Source of the DNA: UBA2137 sp037968575
Lineage (GTDB): Bacteria > Pseudomonadota > Alphaproteobacteria > Micavibrionales > Micavibrionaceae
Direction of reading: 5' to 3'
Assembly (NCBI GenBank): GCA_037968575.1
Contig: JBBKVR010000029.1
Coordinates: forward strand, 10,089-74,088
DNA length: 64,000 nt
Numbering within the stretch: position 1 is the stretch's first letter; every line of letters starts with the position of its first letter. Position numbers and translations under genes: made by a program. Below, in pieces: positions 26,238 to 35,688 of this stretch. Under the pieces are notes generated by a model. The model was not told the DNA's origin and did not search any database. It was given only the letters and a program-made list of their open reading frames with translations.

Positions 26238-26888
26238 TTATTCTTCAGGTTTTGCTTCTTCTTCGGTAGTTGGCTCATCTTCTGTAGCTGCAGTTTCTTC
26301 AACTTCTGGCTCAGGCGGTGTGAGTTCAGTAGCTTCTGTAGCAATTTCGGCATCAGACGGTACGCCTTTTGGAGAATCTGCAAGTGTTCTGAGGTAAGCA
26401 ACAACGGCTGCACGGTCTTCAGGCTTCTTTAAACCGATAAAGTTCATTTTTGTACCAGGAGCATATTTCTTTGGTTTCCAAAGGTACTTGTTTAAATCCA
26501 GATATGTCCAAGTCGCTGCCCCGTTTTCCGAAAGGGCACCTGAATAAGCAAAACCAGCATTATGCTCCTTTTTATTGCCCACCGTATTCCACAAATTAGG
26601 ACCAACCCCGTTTGCTCCGCCTTTTGTAAATGTGTGGCACGCCGCACAAACTTTGGATATCTTTTGTCCTCTTTCGATATCTGCCTCGGCAATAAGAGCA
26701 AGGATAGGCTCAGCCATTGGCTCAACTCCGCCAGCACCTGCAACAGATTCGATGCCTTCGATTGCAATGGCATCTTTTTCCAAGTCATGATCTGAAATGG
26801 CTAGTTCAGCAATAAATCCTGAGAACATGGCAATAATACCTGCCACTAAAATTGCTGCAAAAATTTTATTCAGTTCCAAGTCTTTCAT
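26238..26888 (-). CDS. Membrane-anchored class I cytochrome c (CycM-like)
   Basis: Product of 216 residues. An uncleaved N-terminal helix (about 8-30) is followed by a Pro/Ala-rich linker and a cytochrome c domain with C81-A-A-C-H85 heme attachment and Met148 (GTKMNFIG) as sixth ligand. PNLWNTVG and VVAYLRTLADSP are typical of c2/c552 proteins. The last 40 residues are Glu/Pro/Thr-rich and probably disordered. It likely carries electrons between the bc1 complex and an aa3 oxidase, which fits the heme A synthase in this window. It is divergent from pheA. Confidence 0.92.
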   Translation of the reverse strand: MKDLELNKIFAAILVAGIIAMFSGFIAELAISDHDLEKDAIAIEGIESVAGAGGVEPMAEPILALIAEADIERGQKISKVCAACHTFTKGGANGVGPNLWNTVGNKKEHNAGFAYSGALSENGAATWTYLDLNKYLWKPKKYAPGTKMNFIGLKKPEDRAAVVAYLRTLADSPKGVPSDAEIATEATELTPPEPEVEETAATEDEPTTEEEAKPEE

Positions 26889-26915
26889 CGCTTTAAAATC
26901 CTAGATATGGTTTCT

Positions 26916-26928
26916 CGGTAATGTACCG
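26916..26928. promoter_or_regulatory. Perfect palindrome in the cytochrome c / pheA gap
   Basis: CGGTA-ATG-TACCG, 28 bases upstream of the cytochrome c start. It could be an operator for either divergent gene. No regulator is suggested by sequence. Confidence 0.25.
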
Positions 26929-27042
26929 TGCATGTGGACGCGCTTGTTATGATATTTTACAAGGCTTGTGTCAAGATACCCAAGCAGAAGTGATTTGTCG
27001 ATAAAGACGCATTATCTTTTCCAAAACTATGAGGCTTTAAAA

Positions 27043-27876
27043 ATGAGTGACTCCAAAAATTATATAATCGCATTCCAAGGACATTCGGGAGCCTATTCAG
27101 AACAGGCCTGTCATGAAACTCTGCCAGAGGCACAGACATTGCCTTGTGAGACATTTGATGAAGCTTTTGAGGCCGTTGAAAATGGTGAAGCAACGCACGC
27201 GATGATTCCAATTGATAATACACTAGCGGGACGGGTTGCAGATGTTCATCATCTTTTGCCAACAAGCAAACTTCGCATCATTGGCGAACATTATCTTTCT
27301 ATCGGGCATGCTTTGCTCGGGGTTGAAGGTGCGACCATTGATGATATCAAAACAGTGTATTCGCATATCCACGCCATTCCTCAATGCCGTAAATTTATTT
27401 TAGAGAGTGGGTATAAAAAAGTTATACATGCCGATACAGCTGGTGCGGCAAAGGAGGTTGCAGAGCTTCAAGACAGATCCATAGCGGCAATTGCATCACC
27501 TCTGGCAGCAGAAATTTATGGATTAAATATTTTAAGACAAGATATTCAAGATGCAGAGCACAATACGACCCGATTTATTATCCTTTCCTCTGAGCCCGTC
27601 AATATTTTGGGTGATAACAAGAAAGTTAAGACCAGCTTTATATTCCGTGTAAAGAACGCGCCAGCAGCTCTCTATAAAGCATTGGGTTGTTTTGCAGACA
27701 GAGATGTTCAGATGACAAAGCTAGAAAGCTATGTTGGTGAGAACTTTAAGGTAGCGTTATTCTTCACAGAAATTAACGGGCATATTGAGCATGGCAATGT
27801 CAAAGAGGCATTTATGGCTCTTAAAGACTTCACTGAAGATGTAAAAATTTTGGGATGTTATGAGGCTAAGCTTTAG
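27043..27876 (+). CDS. pheA: Prephenate dehydratase (monofunctional, with ACT domain)
   Basis: Product of 277 residues. The catalytic domain has AFQGHSGAYSEQAC, IPIDNTLAGRV and the TTRFIIL motif. An ACT domain follows (KTSFIFRVKNAPAALYKALGCF) with LESYVGENFKVALF, which usually binds Phe for feedback inhibition. It makes phenylpyruvate for phenylalanine synthesis. A GTG at 26968 extends the frame by 25 residues unlike the family. The ATG at 27043, with GAGG about 9 bases before, was preferred. Confidence 0.93.
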   Translation: MSDSKNYIIAFQGHSGAYSEQACHETLPEAQTLPCETFDEAFEAVENGEATHAMIPIDNTLAGRVADVHHLLPTSKLRIIGEHYLSIGHALLGVEGATIDDIKTVYSHIHAIPQCRKFILESGYKKVIHADTAGAAKEVAELQDRSIAAIASPLAAEIYGLNILRQDIQDAEHNTTRFIILSSEPVNILGDNKKVKTSFIFRVKNAPAALYKALGCFADRDVQMTKLESYVGENFKVALFFTEINGHIEHGNVKEAFMALKDFTEDVKILGCYEAKL

Positions 27877-27884
27877 AAGCTTTC

Positions 27885-28391
27885 TTAGAATCCAGAGCCT
27901 TTTTTCATGTCGAGCAATTGTGCTGGTCTGATTTTAGGTGACTTACCGGAACCGCCGCCTTTGCGCCCACCAAAGCGCTCATCTTCTTTGAAATGCTCTT
28001 TCAGCAATTCTTCAAAATCGGGTATCGCGCCACTATTTAATTTATTGATGCAAGCATGGAAGACTTTGCAGCATTTGGATTCCCAACCATAGATGTCGTT
28101 CTTTTTATCCTGATTGTAGATTTTTAGGTTAAAAACGTCCCATTTATTGCCCTTGTGAGGCATGGCGCGTAACCACATAACTTGCTCAACAGGTGGCGTG
28201 CCTTCAGGAGGGGTGTCATACATCATCTGGATTTCAGCCTCCAACTCATTACCTTCAGGATTCATGCGCACTTCAGCAGAGCACGTGATGCCCTTATCGA
28301 CATCCATGTGCGACCATGGCTGTGTTTGATAGGGGCCTAAAATGTAACTGACCCCCAGATCTTCCAGTAATTCTTGTAGAGTTTCCCTCAT
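27885..28391 (-). CDS. Conserved-looking protein, unknown function
   Basis: Product of 168 residues, with no membrane segment or signal peptide. Acidic N-terminal helix (MRETLQELLEDLGVSY), then a mixed alpha/beta region containing EVRMNPEGNELEAEIQMMYD and VMWLRAMPHKGNKWDV. There is a KCCKVFHACINKL cysteine cluster (about residues 107-119) and a basic Gly-rich tail (GGRKGGGSGKSPKIRP). I do not recognise the family. It ends convergently 9 bases from pheA and starts 41 bases from the xseA stop, so it may share the xseA transcript. Confidence 0.7.
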   Translation of the reverse strand: MRETLQELLEDLGVSYILGPYQTQPWSHMDVDKGITCSAEVRMNPEGNELEAEIQMMYDTPPEGTPPVEQVMWLRAMPHKGNKWDVFNLKIYNQDKKNDIYGWESKCCKVFHACINKLNSGAIPDFEELLKEHFKEDERFGGRKGGGSGKSPKIRPAQLLDMKKGSGF

Positions 28392-28432
28392 AACCTAATA
28401 TTATAGCATAAAATGGCCAAAATAAAGGAAAT

Positions 28433-29800
28433 TTAACGCTTTGCGCGGACTTTAACTATCTGATTTTGCTTATATTCAAGGTTGTAATCATGGTCGTTTT
28501 TGACATTTTTGGCGTCCGTTACAGGTTTACCATCCCCGTCTCTGACCACCACAAAACCTCTTTCAAGTACAGATTTAAAGGATAAGGTCTCTAGTAAACG
28601 CGTATATCCCTCTAGTTTCTCAGATGGCTTTTCAAGCAACTTTGTACCTCTTAAAACAAGACGTTCTGTCAATGAATTCAAACGGATATCATATTCCCGT
28701 ATTCTATCTTTGGGGTGGCGCAACATAGCCGATAATTCTGCCAATTTAGATGATTTCCGCGTGAGGGAAGTTTGTAAACTTTGAGATAAACGTTCTTGTA
28801 AATGATCAATTTTTTGTGTCTTAATTTCAAGAAGATGTGCGGGGTCACCCAGTTTTCCTGAGACAGCCTCAAGGCGGTTTTTAAGGTCGGAAAAAGTTCT
28901 GCGAATAGCAGCAAAAGCCCGCAATCCATCATCTTCAACCTGTGCCATGAGAGACAATCGCTCAGGAACTGCCATTTCTGCTGCCGCAGTTGGTGTGGGT
29001 GCGCGTCTATCGGCGGCATAATCAGCCAAAGTTGTATCGGTTTCGTGCCCAACAGAGGAAATAACAGGAATGCTAGATTCAGCAATCGCACGCACTACAT
29101 TTTCTTCGTTGAACGCCATAAGATCTTCCAAAGACCCACCGCCACGACCAACAATCAGAATGTCGGGCTTGTTTTCAAGAGCATTGAACCCACGAATGGC
29201 TTCTGTGATTTTTTCATCCGCGCCTTTTCCTTGAACGGGAACAGGCCATAAAACAACACGTACAGGAAAACGCTCGCGAACGCGGTGTAAAATATCATGG
29301 AATACCGCGCCTGTTTCCGAAGTCACAACACCAATTGTTTGAGGTAGGAAAGGAAGTTGTTTTTTGCGTGTCTCGTCAAAAAGCCCTTCAGCGGCGAGTT
29401 TCTTTTTGCGTTCTTCTAAGAGTTTGAGCAGCGCGCCTTCACCAGCTAATTCCATGGACTCAACAATCAGCTGGTAATTGGAGCGCGCTGGAAAAGTTGA
29501 GACGCGTCCCGTGCAAATCACTTCCAAACCCTCTTCGGGTTTGATGGATAATTTAGCAACTTGCCCACGCCAACAAATCAAATTGATAACGGCATTTTCA
29601 TCCTTGAGGTCGGAATACATGTGACCTGACGTATGGATTTTAACACGAGACAATTCACCGCGAACACGCACGCGACCATAAGCATCTTCTAAAGTTTTCT
29701 TTAAAGAGAAAGCGAGCTCAGAAACGCTTAATTCTGGTGCATTAGTCTTTGTTGTGTCTGGAGCAGGTTTTTCTGCGACACTGAATAAATCTTCACTCAT
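28433..29800 (-). CDS. xseA: Exodeoxyribonuclease VII large subunit
   Basis: Product of 455 residues. The N-terminal OB fold (VRGELSRVKIHTSGHMYSDLKDE) is followed by the catalytic core with IGVVTSETGAVFHDILHRV, ILIVGRGGGSLEDLMAFNEE and SSVGHETDTTLADYAADRRAPTP (split here by reading). A coiled coil at about 300-400 and the ERGFVVVRD C-terminal motif complete it. It degrades single-stranded DNA with XseB, which is not in this window. It is divergent from putA with about 50 bases between. Confidence 0.94.
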   Translation of the reverse strand: MSEDLFSVAEKPAPDTTKTNAPELSVSELAFSLKKTLEDAYGRVRVRGELSRVKIHTSGHMYSDLKDENAVINLICWRGQVAKLSIKPEEGLEVICTGRVSTFPARSNYQLIVESMELAGEGALLKLLEERKKKLAAEGLFDETRKKQLPFLPQTIGVVTSETGAVFHDILHRVRERFPVRVVLWPVPVQGKGADEKITEAIRGFNALENKPDILIVGRGGGSLEDLMAFNEENVVRAIAESSIPVISSVGHETDTTLADYAADRRAPTPTAAAEMAVPERLSLMAQVEDDGLRAFAAIRRTFSDLKNRLEAVSGKLGDPAHLLEIKTQKIDHLQERLSQSLQTSLTRKSSKLAELSAMLRHPKDRIREYDIRLNSLTERLVLRGTKLLEKPSEKLEGYTRLLETLSFKSVLERGFVVVRDGDGKPVTDAKNVKNDHDYNLEYKQNQIVKVRAKR

Positions 29801-29849
29801 AATCTTTTCCGTATATGGACACTTAGCCCGATAATGGTATGTATAAGTG

Positions 29850-32800
29850 ATGTCACATTCTCACCTCGAACACAAATATCAAGATGAAGAGATTAGCGTA
29901 AAAAATCTCCTCGACTCACTCGGCTGGACAGATGAACTTGCACGTAAAACAAGTGAGCGTGCAGCAAGCCTTATTTCCGATGCGCGAAACATGCGACGCA
30001 AACCTGGCGAGATAGAAACATTTCTTCGTGAATATGGTCTCAATACCGAAGAAGGTCGCGCGCTGATGACATTAGCAGAGGCCTTACTTCGTGTCCCTGA
30101 CTCTGCAACAGCAGACGCCCTTATTCGTGACAAGCTCGATTCTGCTGCGTGGCCACGAACCAAGACAGATGATTGGATGCTAAAAGCGACTGCGCTGGGT
30201 TTAAAGGTCACCAAGAAAACCTTGAACACAGTTGTTGGACGTTTGGGTGAATCGGTCGTTCGCGTAGCCATTCGCCAAGCCATGAAGATTATGGGACAAC
30301 AATTTGTTCTTGGACGAACAATTGAAGAAGCCATAAAGAGAGCGCGTAGTTTTGAAAAAGATGGCTATCTTTCGTCTTACGACATGTTGGGTGAAGGTGC
30401 GAGAACGGCTGACGATGCCGAGAGATATTATGAGTCCTATATTCATGCGCTGACCTGTCTTTCCGAACAGGATTTGAAAAGAGGCACAGGAATTTCGGTG
30501 AAACTTTCTGCGCTTCATCCACGTTATGAAGTCTCCCAAAAAGACAGATGTGTTCCTGTGCTCATCGATAGATTAATAGCTCTTAGTAAACTAGCAAAAG
30601 ATAAAAACTTACGTCTGACCGTTGATGCTGAAGAAGCTGACCGTCTTGAATTATCACTAGAGATTATAGAGGAGGTTGCGCTTCACCCAGAACTGACATC
30701 ATGGACGGGTTTTGGCTTGGCGGTTCAGACCTACCAAAAGCGTGGACACGAAGTTATCGAGAAAATTGTAGAGATTGCAAAAAAACGCGGGTCACCAATG
30801 CATGTGCGCCTTGTCAAAGGTGCTTATTGGGATACGGAAATCAAACATGCGCAGGTCTTGGGGTTACCAGATTACCCTGTCTTTACACGTAAACCCAACA
30901 CTGATCTTTCTTATTTGAGTTGCGCTTCTTACATGCTTGAAAACAGAGAGCACATCTATTGCCTTTTCGGAACGCACAACGCGCATACGATTGCCTCTAT
31001 CATTGAGATGTCGATGCATAATTTTAAACGCGTGGAATTTCAGCGTTTGCACGGCATGGGCGAGAATCTCTATGCAGCTCTTAAGAAAAAGATGGAGATA
31101 CCTGTTTCCATTTATGCACCTGTCGGACCACATAAAGACTTACTAGCATATCTCGTTCGACGTTTATTAGAGAACGGTGCGAATTCATCCTTTGTGCACC
31201 GTATCTTTGATGAAGATTATTCCCCTGAAACACTGGCGCAAGATGTTATTGAAGGCGTAAAACTTCACCCAACCAAGAAGCATTCAAAAATCTCTGCGCC
31301 CTTGGACATTTTTCCGCTGCGCGCAAACTCTAAAGGAATTGATTTGACCGAACCTTATGAGGTTGGCAAATTAGAAGAACATTTTGCAAAAAATATTTTT
31401 GGTAAAAACTTTGACATGATGCTTACTAAATCGAAAAAGAAAAACGCTGTAAGAGAGCAAGATGAGAGCGTCAATCCGTCAGACAAGAATGATGTGATTG
31501 GTAAAATCTATCGGCCCAATGACAGTGATATCGATGATGCCTTCGAAAAGACACAAGAGGAATTCTTGAAATGGAATTCTATACCTTCAACTGAGCGTGC
31601 CAAGATCTTAAACAAAGCTGCTGACCTGCTTGAAGAACGCATGGATTTCTTTATTGGGTTGTGTTCGCGAGAGGCTGGTAAAACGCTGGATGATGGTATT
31701 GCAGAAGTGCGCGAAGCTGTTGATTTTTGCAGATATTACGCCCAGCAAGGCGTTGTTGATTTTGACAAAGGCGGTATTACTCTTCCAAGTGTGACAGGTG
31801 AAGACAATAGGCTTTTACTAGAAGGTCGAGGCACTTTCGTTTGTATTTCACCTTGGAATTTCCCGCTCGCAATTTTTACAGGGCAAGTTGTTGCGGCTCT
31901 TATGGCAGGAAATTGTGTCCTTGCAAAACCAGCCGAGCAAACACCAATCATTGCGAATGAAATGGTCAAACTTTTATATGAAGCAGGGATTCCAGATGAT
32001 GTACTTCATCTCATTCCAGGTGATGGCGATGTTGGTGCAAAACTGATTGCGCATGAGAGTGTCGCTGGTGTTGCCTTTACGGGTTCAACCCAAGTTGCAA
32101 AATATATTCAACGCGCACTTGCTGATAAGGATGGTGCAATTGTTCCGTTAATTGCGGAAACTGGTGGTCTGAATGCCATGATTGTTGATTCCTCTGCATT
32201 GGCTGAACAAGTCATTGATGATGTGGTAACAAGTGCGTTTGGTTCAACTGGTCAACGTTGTTCGGCCTTACGGATTTTATGCCTACAAGATGATGTTGCC
32301 GATAAAATGATTGAAATGCTGGCAGGGGCAATGGCTGAAATTAGAATTGGTGATCCGTCCGATGTGAGTACGGATTTGGGACCTGTGATTGACCAAGAGG
32401 CATTAGATAACCTCCTCCAATATTGCTCACGGATGGATGGACAAGCCTCCAAAATTGCCGAGGCACCTTTGCCTGATGATGTACGAAGCAAGGGAACATT
32501 TTTTGCGCCTGTTGCTTATGAAATTTCCGATTTAAGCCAGATAAACCACGAGACTTTTGGCCCTGTTTTGCATGTTTATCGCTATAAAGCCAAAGACAGA
32601 AAGAAAATGCTCGCCGAATTAAATGCCAAAAATTATGGGCTGACATTTGGTATTCACAGCCGTATTTCCAGTCATATTGATTTTCTCTCCGAGCGTGCAG
32701 ATGTCGGGAATGTTTACGTCAATCGTTCTGTGATTGGCGCGGTGGTTGGAAGCCAACCATTTGGAGGTCGTGGGCTGTCGGGTACAGGACCAAAAGCTGG

Positions 32801-32900
32801 CGGACCGTTTTATCTTCATGCCTTTGCAACCGAGAAAACAGTAACTATCAATACAACAGCCTCTGGTGGAAACACCAAATTAGTATCTCTGGAAGAATAA
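29850..32900 (+). CDS. putA: Bifunctional proline dehydrogenase / P5C dehydrogenase
   Basis: Product of 1016 residues. The proline dehydrogenase barrel (about 130-440) has ISVKLSALHPRYE, LTVDAEEADRLE, VRLVKGAYWDTEIK and RRLLENGANSSFV. The aldehyde dehydrogenase domain (about 530-1000) has SPWNFPLAIFTGQ, ETGGLNAMIVDSSAL and the catalytic Cys in STGQRCSALRIL. It oxidises proline to glutamate with FAD and NAD. There is no N-terminal ribbon-helix-helix domain, so this is a purely catalytic PutA and not the self-repressing form. The ATG at 29850 follows an in-frame GTG; the Shine-Dalgarno sequence is weak. Confidence 0.95.
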   Translation: MSHSHLEHKYQDEEISVKNLLDSLGWTDELARKTSERAASLISDARNMRRKPGEIETFLREYGLNTEEGRALMTLAEALLRVPDSATADALIRDKLDSAAWPRTKTDDWMLKATALGLKVTKKTLNTVVGRLGESVVRVAIRQAMKIMGQQFVLGRTIEEAIKRARSFEKDGYLSSYDMLGEGARTADDAERYYESYIHALTCLSEQDLKRGTGISVKLSALHPRYEVSQKDRCVPVLIDRLIALSKLAKDKNLRLTVDAEEADRLELSLEIIEEVALHPELTSWTGFGLAVQTYQKRGHEVIEKIVEIAKKRGSPMHVRLVKGAYWDTEIKHAQVLGLPDYPVFTRKPNTDLSYLSCASYMLENREHIYCLFGTHNAHTIASIIEMSMHNFKRVEFQRLHGMGENLYAALKKKMEIPVSIYAPVGPHKDLLAYLVRRLLENGANSSFVHRIFDEDYSPETLAQDVIEGVKLHPTKKHSKISAPLDIFPLRANSKGIDLTEPYEVGKLEEHFAKNIFGKNFDMMLTKSKKKNAVREQDESVNPSDKNDVIGKIYRPNDSDIDDAFEKTQEEFLKWNSIPSTERAKILNKAADLLEERMDFFIGLCSREAGKTLDDGIAEVREAVDFCRYYAQQGVVDFDKGGITLPSVTGEDNRLLLEGRGTFVCISPWNFPLAIFTGQVVAALMAGNCVLAKPAEQTPIIANEMVKLLYEAGIPDDVLHLIPGDGDVGAKLIAHESVAGVAFTGSTQVAKYIQRALADKDGAIVPLIAETGGLNAMIVDSSALAEQVIDDVVTSAFGSTGQRCSALRILCLQDDVADKMIEMLAGAMAEIRIGDPSDVSTDLGPVIDQEALDNLLQYCSRMDGQASKIAEAPLPDDVRSKGTFFAPVAYEISDLSQINHETFGPVLHVYRYKAKDRKKMLAELNAKNYGLTFGIHSRISSHIDFLSERADVGNVYVNRSVIGAVVGSQPFGGRGLSGTGPKAGGPFYLHAFATEKTVTINTTASGGNTKLVSLEE

Positions 32901-32937
32901 CTTTTCTTGAGATTTTTTCTGTCCTATAAATACTCCT

Positions 32938-34239
32938 ATGAAAATTTTATTGGTCGGATCGGGTGGCCGCGAACACGCTCTTGCATGGAAATTAGTACAA
33001 TCAGATAGTTGCGAGCATCTGTATGTTGCGCCGGGGAGCGATGCGATTGATATGGAGCCCAAGGCAAGTTGCACGAATATTCCAGCAGATAATTTAGAAG
33101 AAATCATCGCTTTTTCCGTTGCCGAGAAAATCAACCTTGTGGTTGTTGGTCCTGAAGTTCCTCTTGTTGCTGGGCTCGCTGATGTATTGCGTGCGCAAGG
33201 TATTGCTGTCTTTGGTCCTTCACAAAAAGGGGCGCAGCTCGAAGGTTCCAAAGGCTTCATGAAAGACCTTTGTAAAAAATATAATATTCCAACCGCTGCT
33301 TATGAACGTTTCACTGATTTTGAAAAAGCCAAAGCCTATATCGAAAAACAATCCATGCCATTAGTGATTAAGGCTGACGGACTTGCCGCTGGTAAGGGCG
33401 TTATTATCGCGCAAAGTCATGAGGAGGCAATTGAAGCGACCCAAGACATGCTCTCGGGGAATGCTTTTGGTGAGGCAGGTGCTGAAGTTGTAATCGAAGA
33501 ATTTTTGGAAGGCGAAGAGGTGAGCTTCTTTGCGATTGCTGACGGAAAAACCGTTCTGCCCTTGTCATCCGCGCAAGACCATAAACGTGCTTACGATAAT
33601 GATGAAGGTCCTAATACTGGAGGAATGGGCGCATACTCTCCTGCGCGCCCTCAAGTCTGGGACGAGGCAAAGCAAAAAGAGGCAATGGAGACAGTAATCT
33701 TGCCCACCATGCGTGCAATGGAAGAAGAGGATTGTGCCTATACGGGTGTTCTTTACGCGGGGCTGATGATGGTTGAGGGGAAACCTTATCTCATTGAATA
33801 TAATGTGCGTTTTGGTGACCCTGAGTGCCAACCATTGATGATGCGCCTAGAAAGTGATTTGGCGACATTACTTTATGATGCGGCAACAAAAAATCTTGAG
33901 CGTTGGACAGATAAAATCAAATGGCATCCAGAGGGTGCAATTTGTGTGGTGATGGCAGCGGAAGGTTATCCGGGCTCTTATCCTAAGCGAACGCCTATTG
34001 AGGGAGTTGATTTAATTGAAAGTACAGGAACGCAAAAAATCTTTCATGCGGGAACACAGCGCGGGAATGACAACTGGCTGTCTTCAGGCGGACGAGTACT
34101 TGGTGTAACGGCCTTGGGTTCTACTGTTGCTGAGGCTAGAAAAACTGCCTATGACATGGTTGCACAAATTTCATGGCCAAAGGGTTTCTATCGCAAGGAC
34201 ATCGGTAACCGCGCGCTAGAAAATTCTAAAGCGGCGTAA
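32938..34239 (+). CDS. purD: Phosphoribosylamine--glycine ligase
   Basis: Product of 433 residues. It begins MKILLVGSGGREHALAWKL. ATP-grasp motifs are KADGLAAGKGVIIAQ, EEFLEGEEVSFFAIADG, AQDHKRAYDNDEGPNTGGMGAYSP and YNVRFGDPECQPL. It makes GAR in purine synthesis. It lies 37 bases after putA. Its stop codon shares one base with the start of the small membrane-protein gene downstream. Confidence 0.96.
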   Translation: MKILLVGSGGREHALAWKLVQSDSCEHLYVAPGSDAIDMEPKASCTNIPADNLEEIIAFSVAEKINLVVVGPEVPLVAGLADVLRAQGIAVFGPSQKGAQLEGSKGFMKDLCKKYNIPTAAYERFTDFEKAKAYIEKQSMPLVIKADGLAAGKGVIIAQSHEEAIEATQDMLSGNAFGEAGAEVVIEEFLEGEEVSFFAIADGKTVLPLSSAQDHKRAYDNDEGPNTGGMGAYSPARPQVWDEAKQKEAMETVILPTMRAMEEEDCAYTGVLYAGLMMVEGKPYLIEYNVRFGDPECQPLMMRLESDLATLLYDAATKNLERWTDKIKWHPEGAICVVMAAEGYPGSYPKRTPIEGVDLIESTGTQKIFHAGTQRGNDNWLSSGGRVLGVTALGSTVAEARKTAYDMVAQISWPKGFYRKDIGNRALENSKAA

Positions 34240-34436
34240 TGAGTAAGAAAAAGAAAATAATTTTAGGACTCATAATTTTTGTAGTTCTATTGTCTGTGGC
34301 TATGAGTTTTTATCAATTTAGAGCATTTGTTTGCGTGAACACAAATCACGCTATCTGCATAGACCCATTTCTACCTTTAGAAAAGCGAATGAGACTCAGA
34401 GAGGAAGCAGAAAGAAAACATGGAGTTAATTTCTAG
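34239..34436 (+). CDS. Small single-pass membrane protein, unknown function
   Basis: Product of 65 residues. A KKKK cytosolic start precedes one membrane helix (about 7-26). A short exported part carries FRAFVCVNTNHAICIDPF, whose two cysteines could form a disulphide, then a basic/acidic amphipathic end. The TAATG overlap with purD suggests coupled translation. It overlaps the convergent tadA stop by 11 bases. I know no family for it. Confidence 0.6.
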   Translation: MSKKKKIILGLIIFVVLLSVAMSFYQFRAFVCVNTNHAICIDPFLPLEKRMRLREEAERKHGVNF

Positions 34437-34893
34437 TTTTTCGTTTCTCTCCGAAGAAATTTTGCAGAAGTTCTGCGGACTCTTCTGCTAACATACCATG
34501 CCTAACATCTGGTTTATGATGAAGTTGTGAGTGGGTGTAGAGCTTTGGACCATGTGTAATTCCACCACTCTTTGGGTCTGATGCACCAAATATCAACGTC
34601 TTTATTCGTGCAAAGGAAATAAGTGATGCACACATCGGGCAAGGCTCAAGCGTCACATATAAATCATATTCAGGAATGCGCTGGGATTGCTCTTTTTTGC
34701 ATGTCTGTCGAATAACAAGTGCCTCGGCATGGGAACACGGGTCACTGTCTATGCGCGTTTGGTTATAGGCGCGCGCGACAATTTCACCGCTTTCATGGTG
34801 CACAAGGACTGCGCCCACAGGAACTTCATCTGCATCAAAGGCGCGTTTCGCCTCTTCCAATGCGGCGCGCATGTATGTAATGTCATTTTCCAT
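34426..34893 (-). CDS. tadA: tRNA-specific adenosine deaminase
   Basis: Product of 155 residues from the ATG at 34893. The zinc motifs are HAEALVIRQ (HAE) and LEPCPMCASLISFARI (PCxxC). The RDSDPCSHAE-like segment and ARIKTLIFGASDPKSGG match TadA. It converts A34 to inosine in tRNA-Arg(ACG). A longer reading to 34974 would run far into the divergent gene and does not match the family. The start codon lies in the palindrome CCATGG, whose other strand gives the start of the pseudouridine synthase gene. Confidence 0.93.
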   Translation of the reverse strand: MENDITYMRAALEEAKRAFDADEVPVGAVLVHHESGEIVARAYNQTRIDSDPCSHAEALVIRQTCKKEQSQRIPEYDLYVTLEPCPMCASLISFARIKTLIFGASDPKSGGITHGPKLYTHSQLHHKPDVRHGMLAEESAELLQNFFGEKRKTRN

Positions 34894-35677
34894 GGATGAC
34901 AGCGTAAAACAGGCACTGAAAAAAGCAAAGGACAATGAGTCGGGTAGCGTTAACAAGGGCGACCGTGTTGCCAAGATAATTGCCCATGCGGGACTTGGGT
35001 CGCGCCGTGATGTTGAGGGTTGGATTTTAGAGGGACGTGTTCAGGTCAATGGGAAGACGTTGGATACACCAGCTTGTCTAGTTACCGAAGATGATTCAAT
35101 TAAGGTTGATGGAAAACTTATTCCACGTAAAAGCCCGACGCGGTTTTTCTGCTACCACAAACCACCTAACCTTGTGACAACACATAAGGATGAATTAGGG
35201 CGTGAAACGGTATTCGATAGATTGCCAAAAAACCTTCCGCGACTGATTAGTGTCGGGCGACTGGATTTAAACTCCGAAGGGTTACTTCTTCTCACAACTG
35301 ACGGTGAATTATCTCGTTATCTGGAATTGCCAGCAACGGGATGGACGCGCCGTTACCGTGTGCGCGTATTTGGTGAGTTGGATGAGAAAAAACTCAAAGA
35401 TCTTGAAAAAGGAACAACGGTCGAAGGTATCGAATACGGACCTATCCAAGTTAAAATCGAGAGTAAAAAAGGTATCAATAGCTGGCTGATTGTGTCTCTC
35501 AAAGAAGGAAAAAACAGAGAGATTAGACGTGTAATGGAATCACTTGGTCTTCAAGTGAACAGACTTATTCGCCAATCTTATGGACCGTTTCAATTAGGAA
35601 GTCTGGTGCGTGGAAATATTAAAGAGATTCATACTGCAAATCTCAAAGAACAAATTCCGGGCTTTTTCAAAAAATAG
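34892..35677 (+). CDS. rluB: 23S rRNA pseudouridine synthase, RluB/RsuA family
   Basis: Product of 261 residues from the ATG at 34892; an in-frame ATG at 34871 would add 7 residues. An S4 RNA-binding domain (RVAKIIAHAGLGSRRDVEGWI) is followed by the catalytic domain with SVGRLDLNSEGLLLLTTDG (catalytic Asp), LEKGTTVEGIEYGP and EGKNREIRRVMESLGL. It most likely modifies U2605 of 23S rRNA, but the exact site is by family. No Shine-Dalgarno sequence is visible. The genes rsmD and a YggS homologue follow closely. Confidence 0.9.
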   Translation: MDDSVKQALKKAKDNESGSVNKGDRVAKIIAHAGLGSRRDVEGWILEGRVQVNGKTLDTPACLVTEDDSIKVDGKLIPRKSPTRFFCYHKPPNLVTTHKDELGRETVFDRLPKNLPRLISVGRLDLNSEGLLLLTTDGELSRYLELPATGWTRRYRVRVFGELDEKKLKDLEKGTTVEGIEYGPIQVKIESKKGINSWLIVSLKEGKNREIRRVMESLGLQVNRLIRQSYGPFQLGSLVRGNIKEIHTANLKEQIPGFFKK

Positions 35678-35688
35678 GTTTTTCAAAA

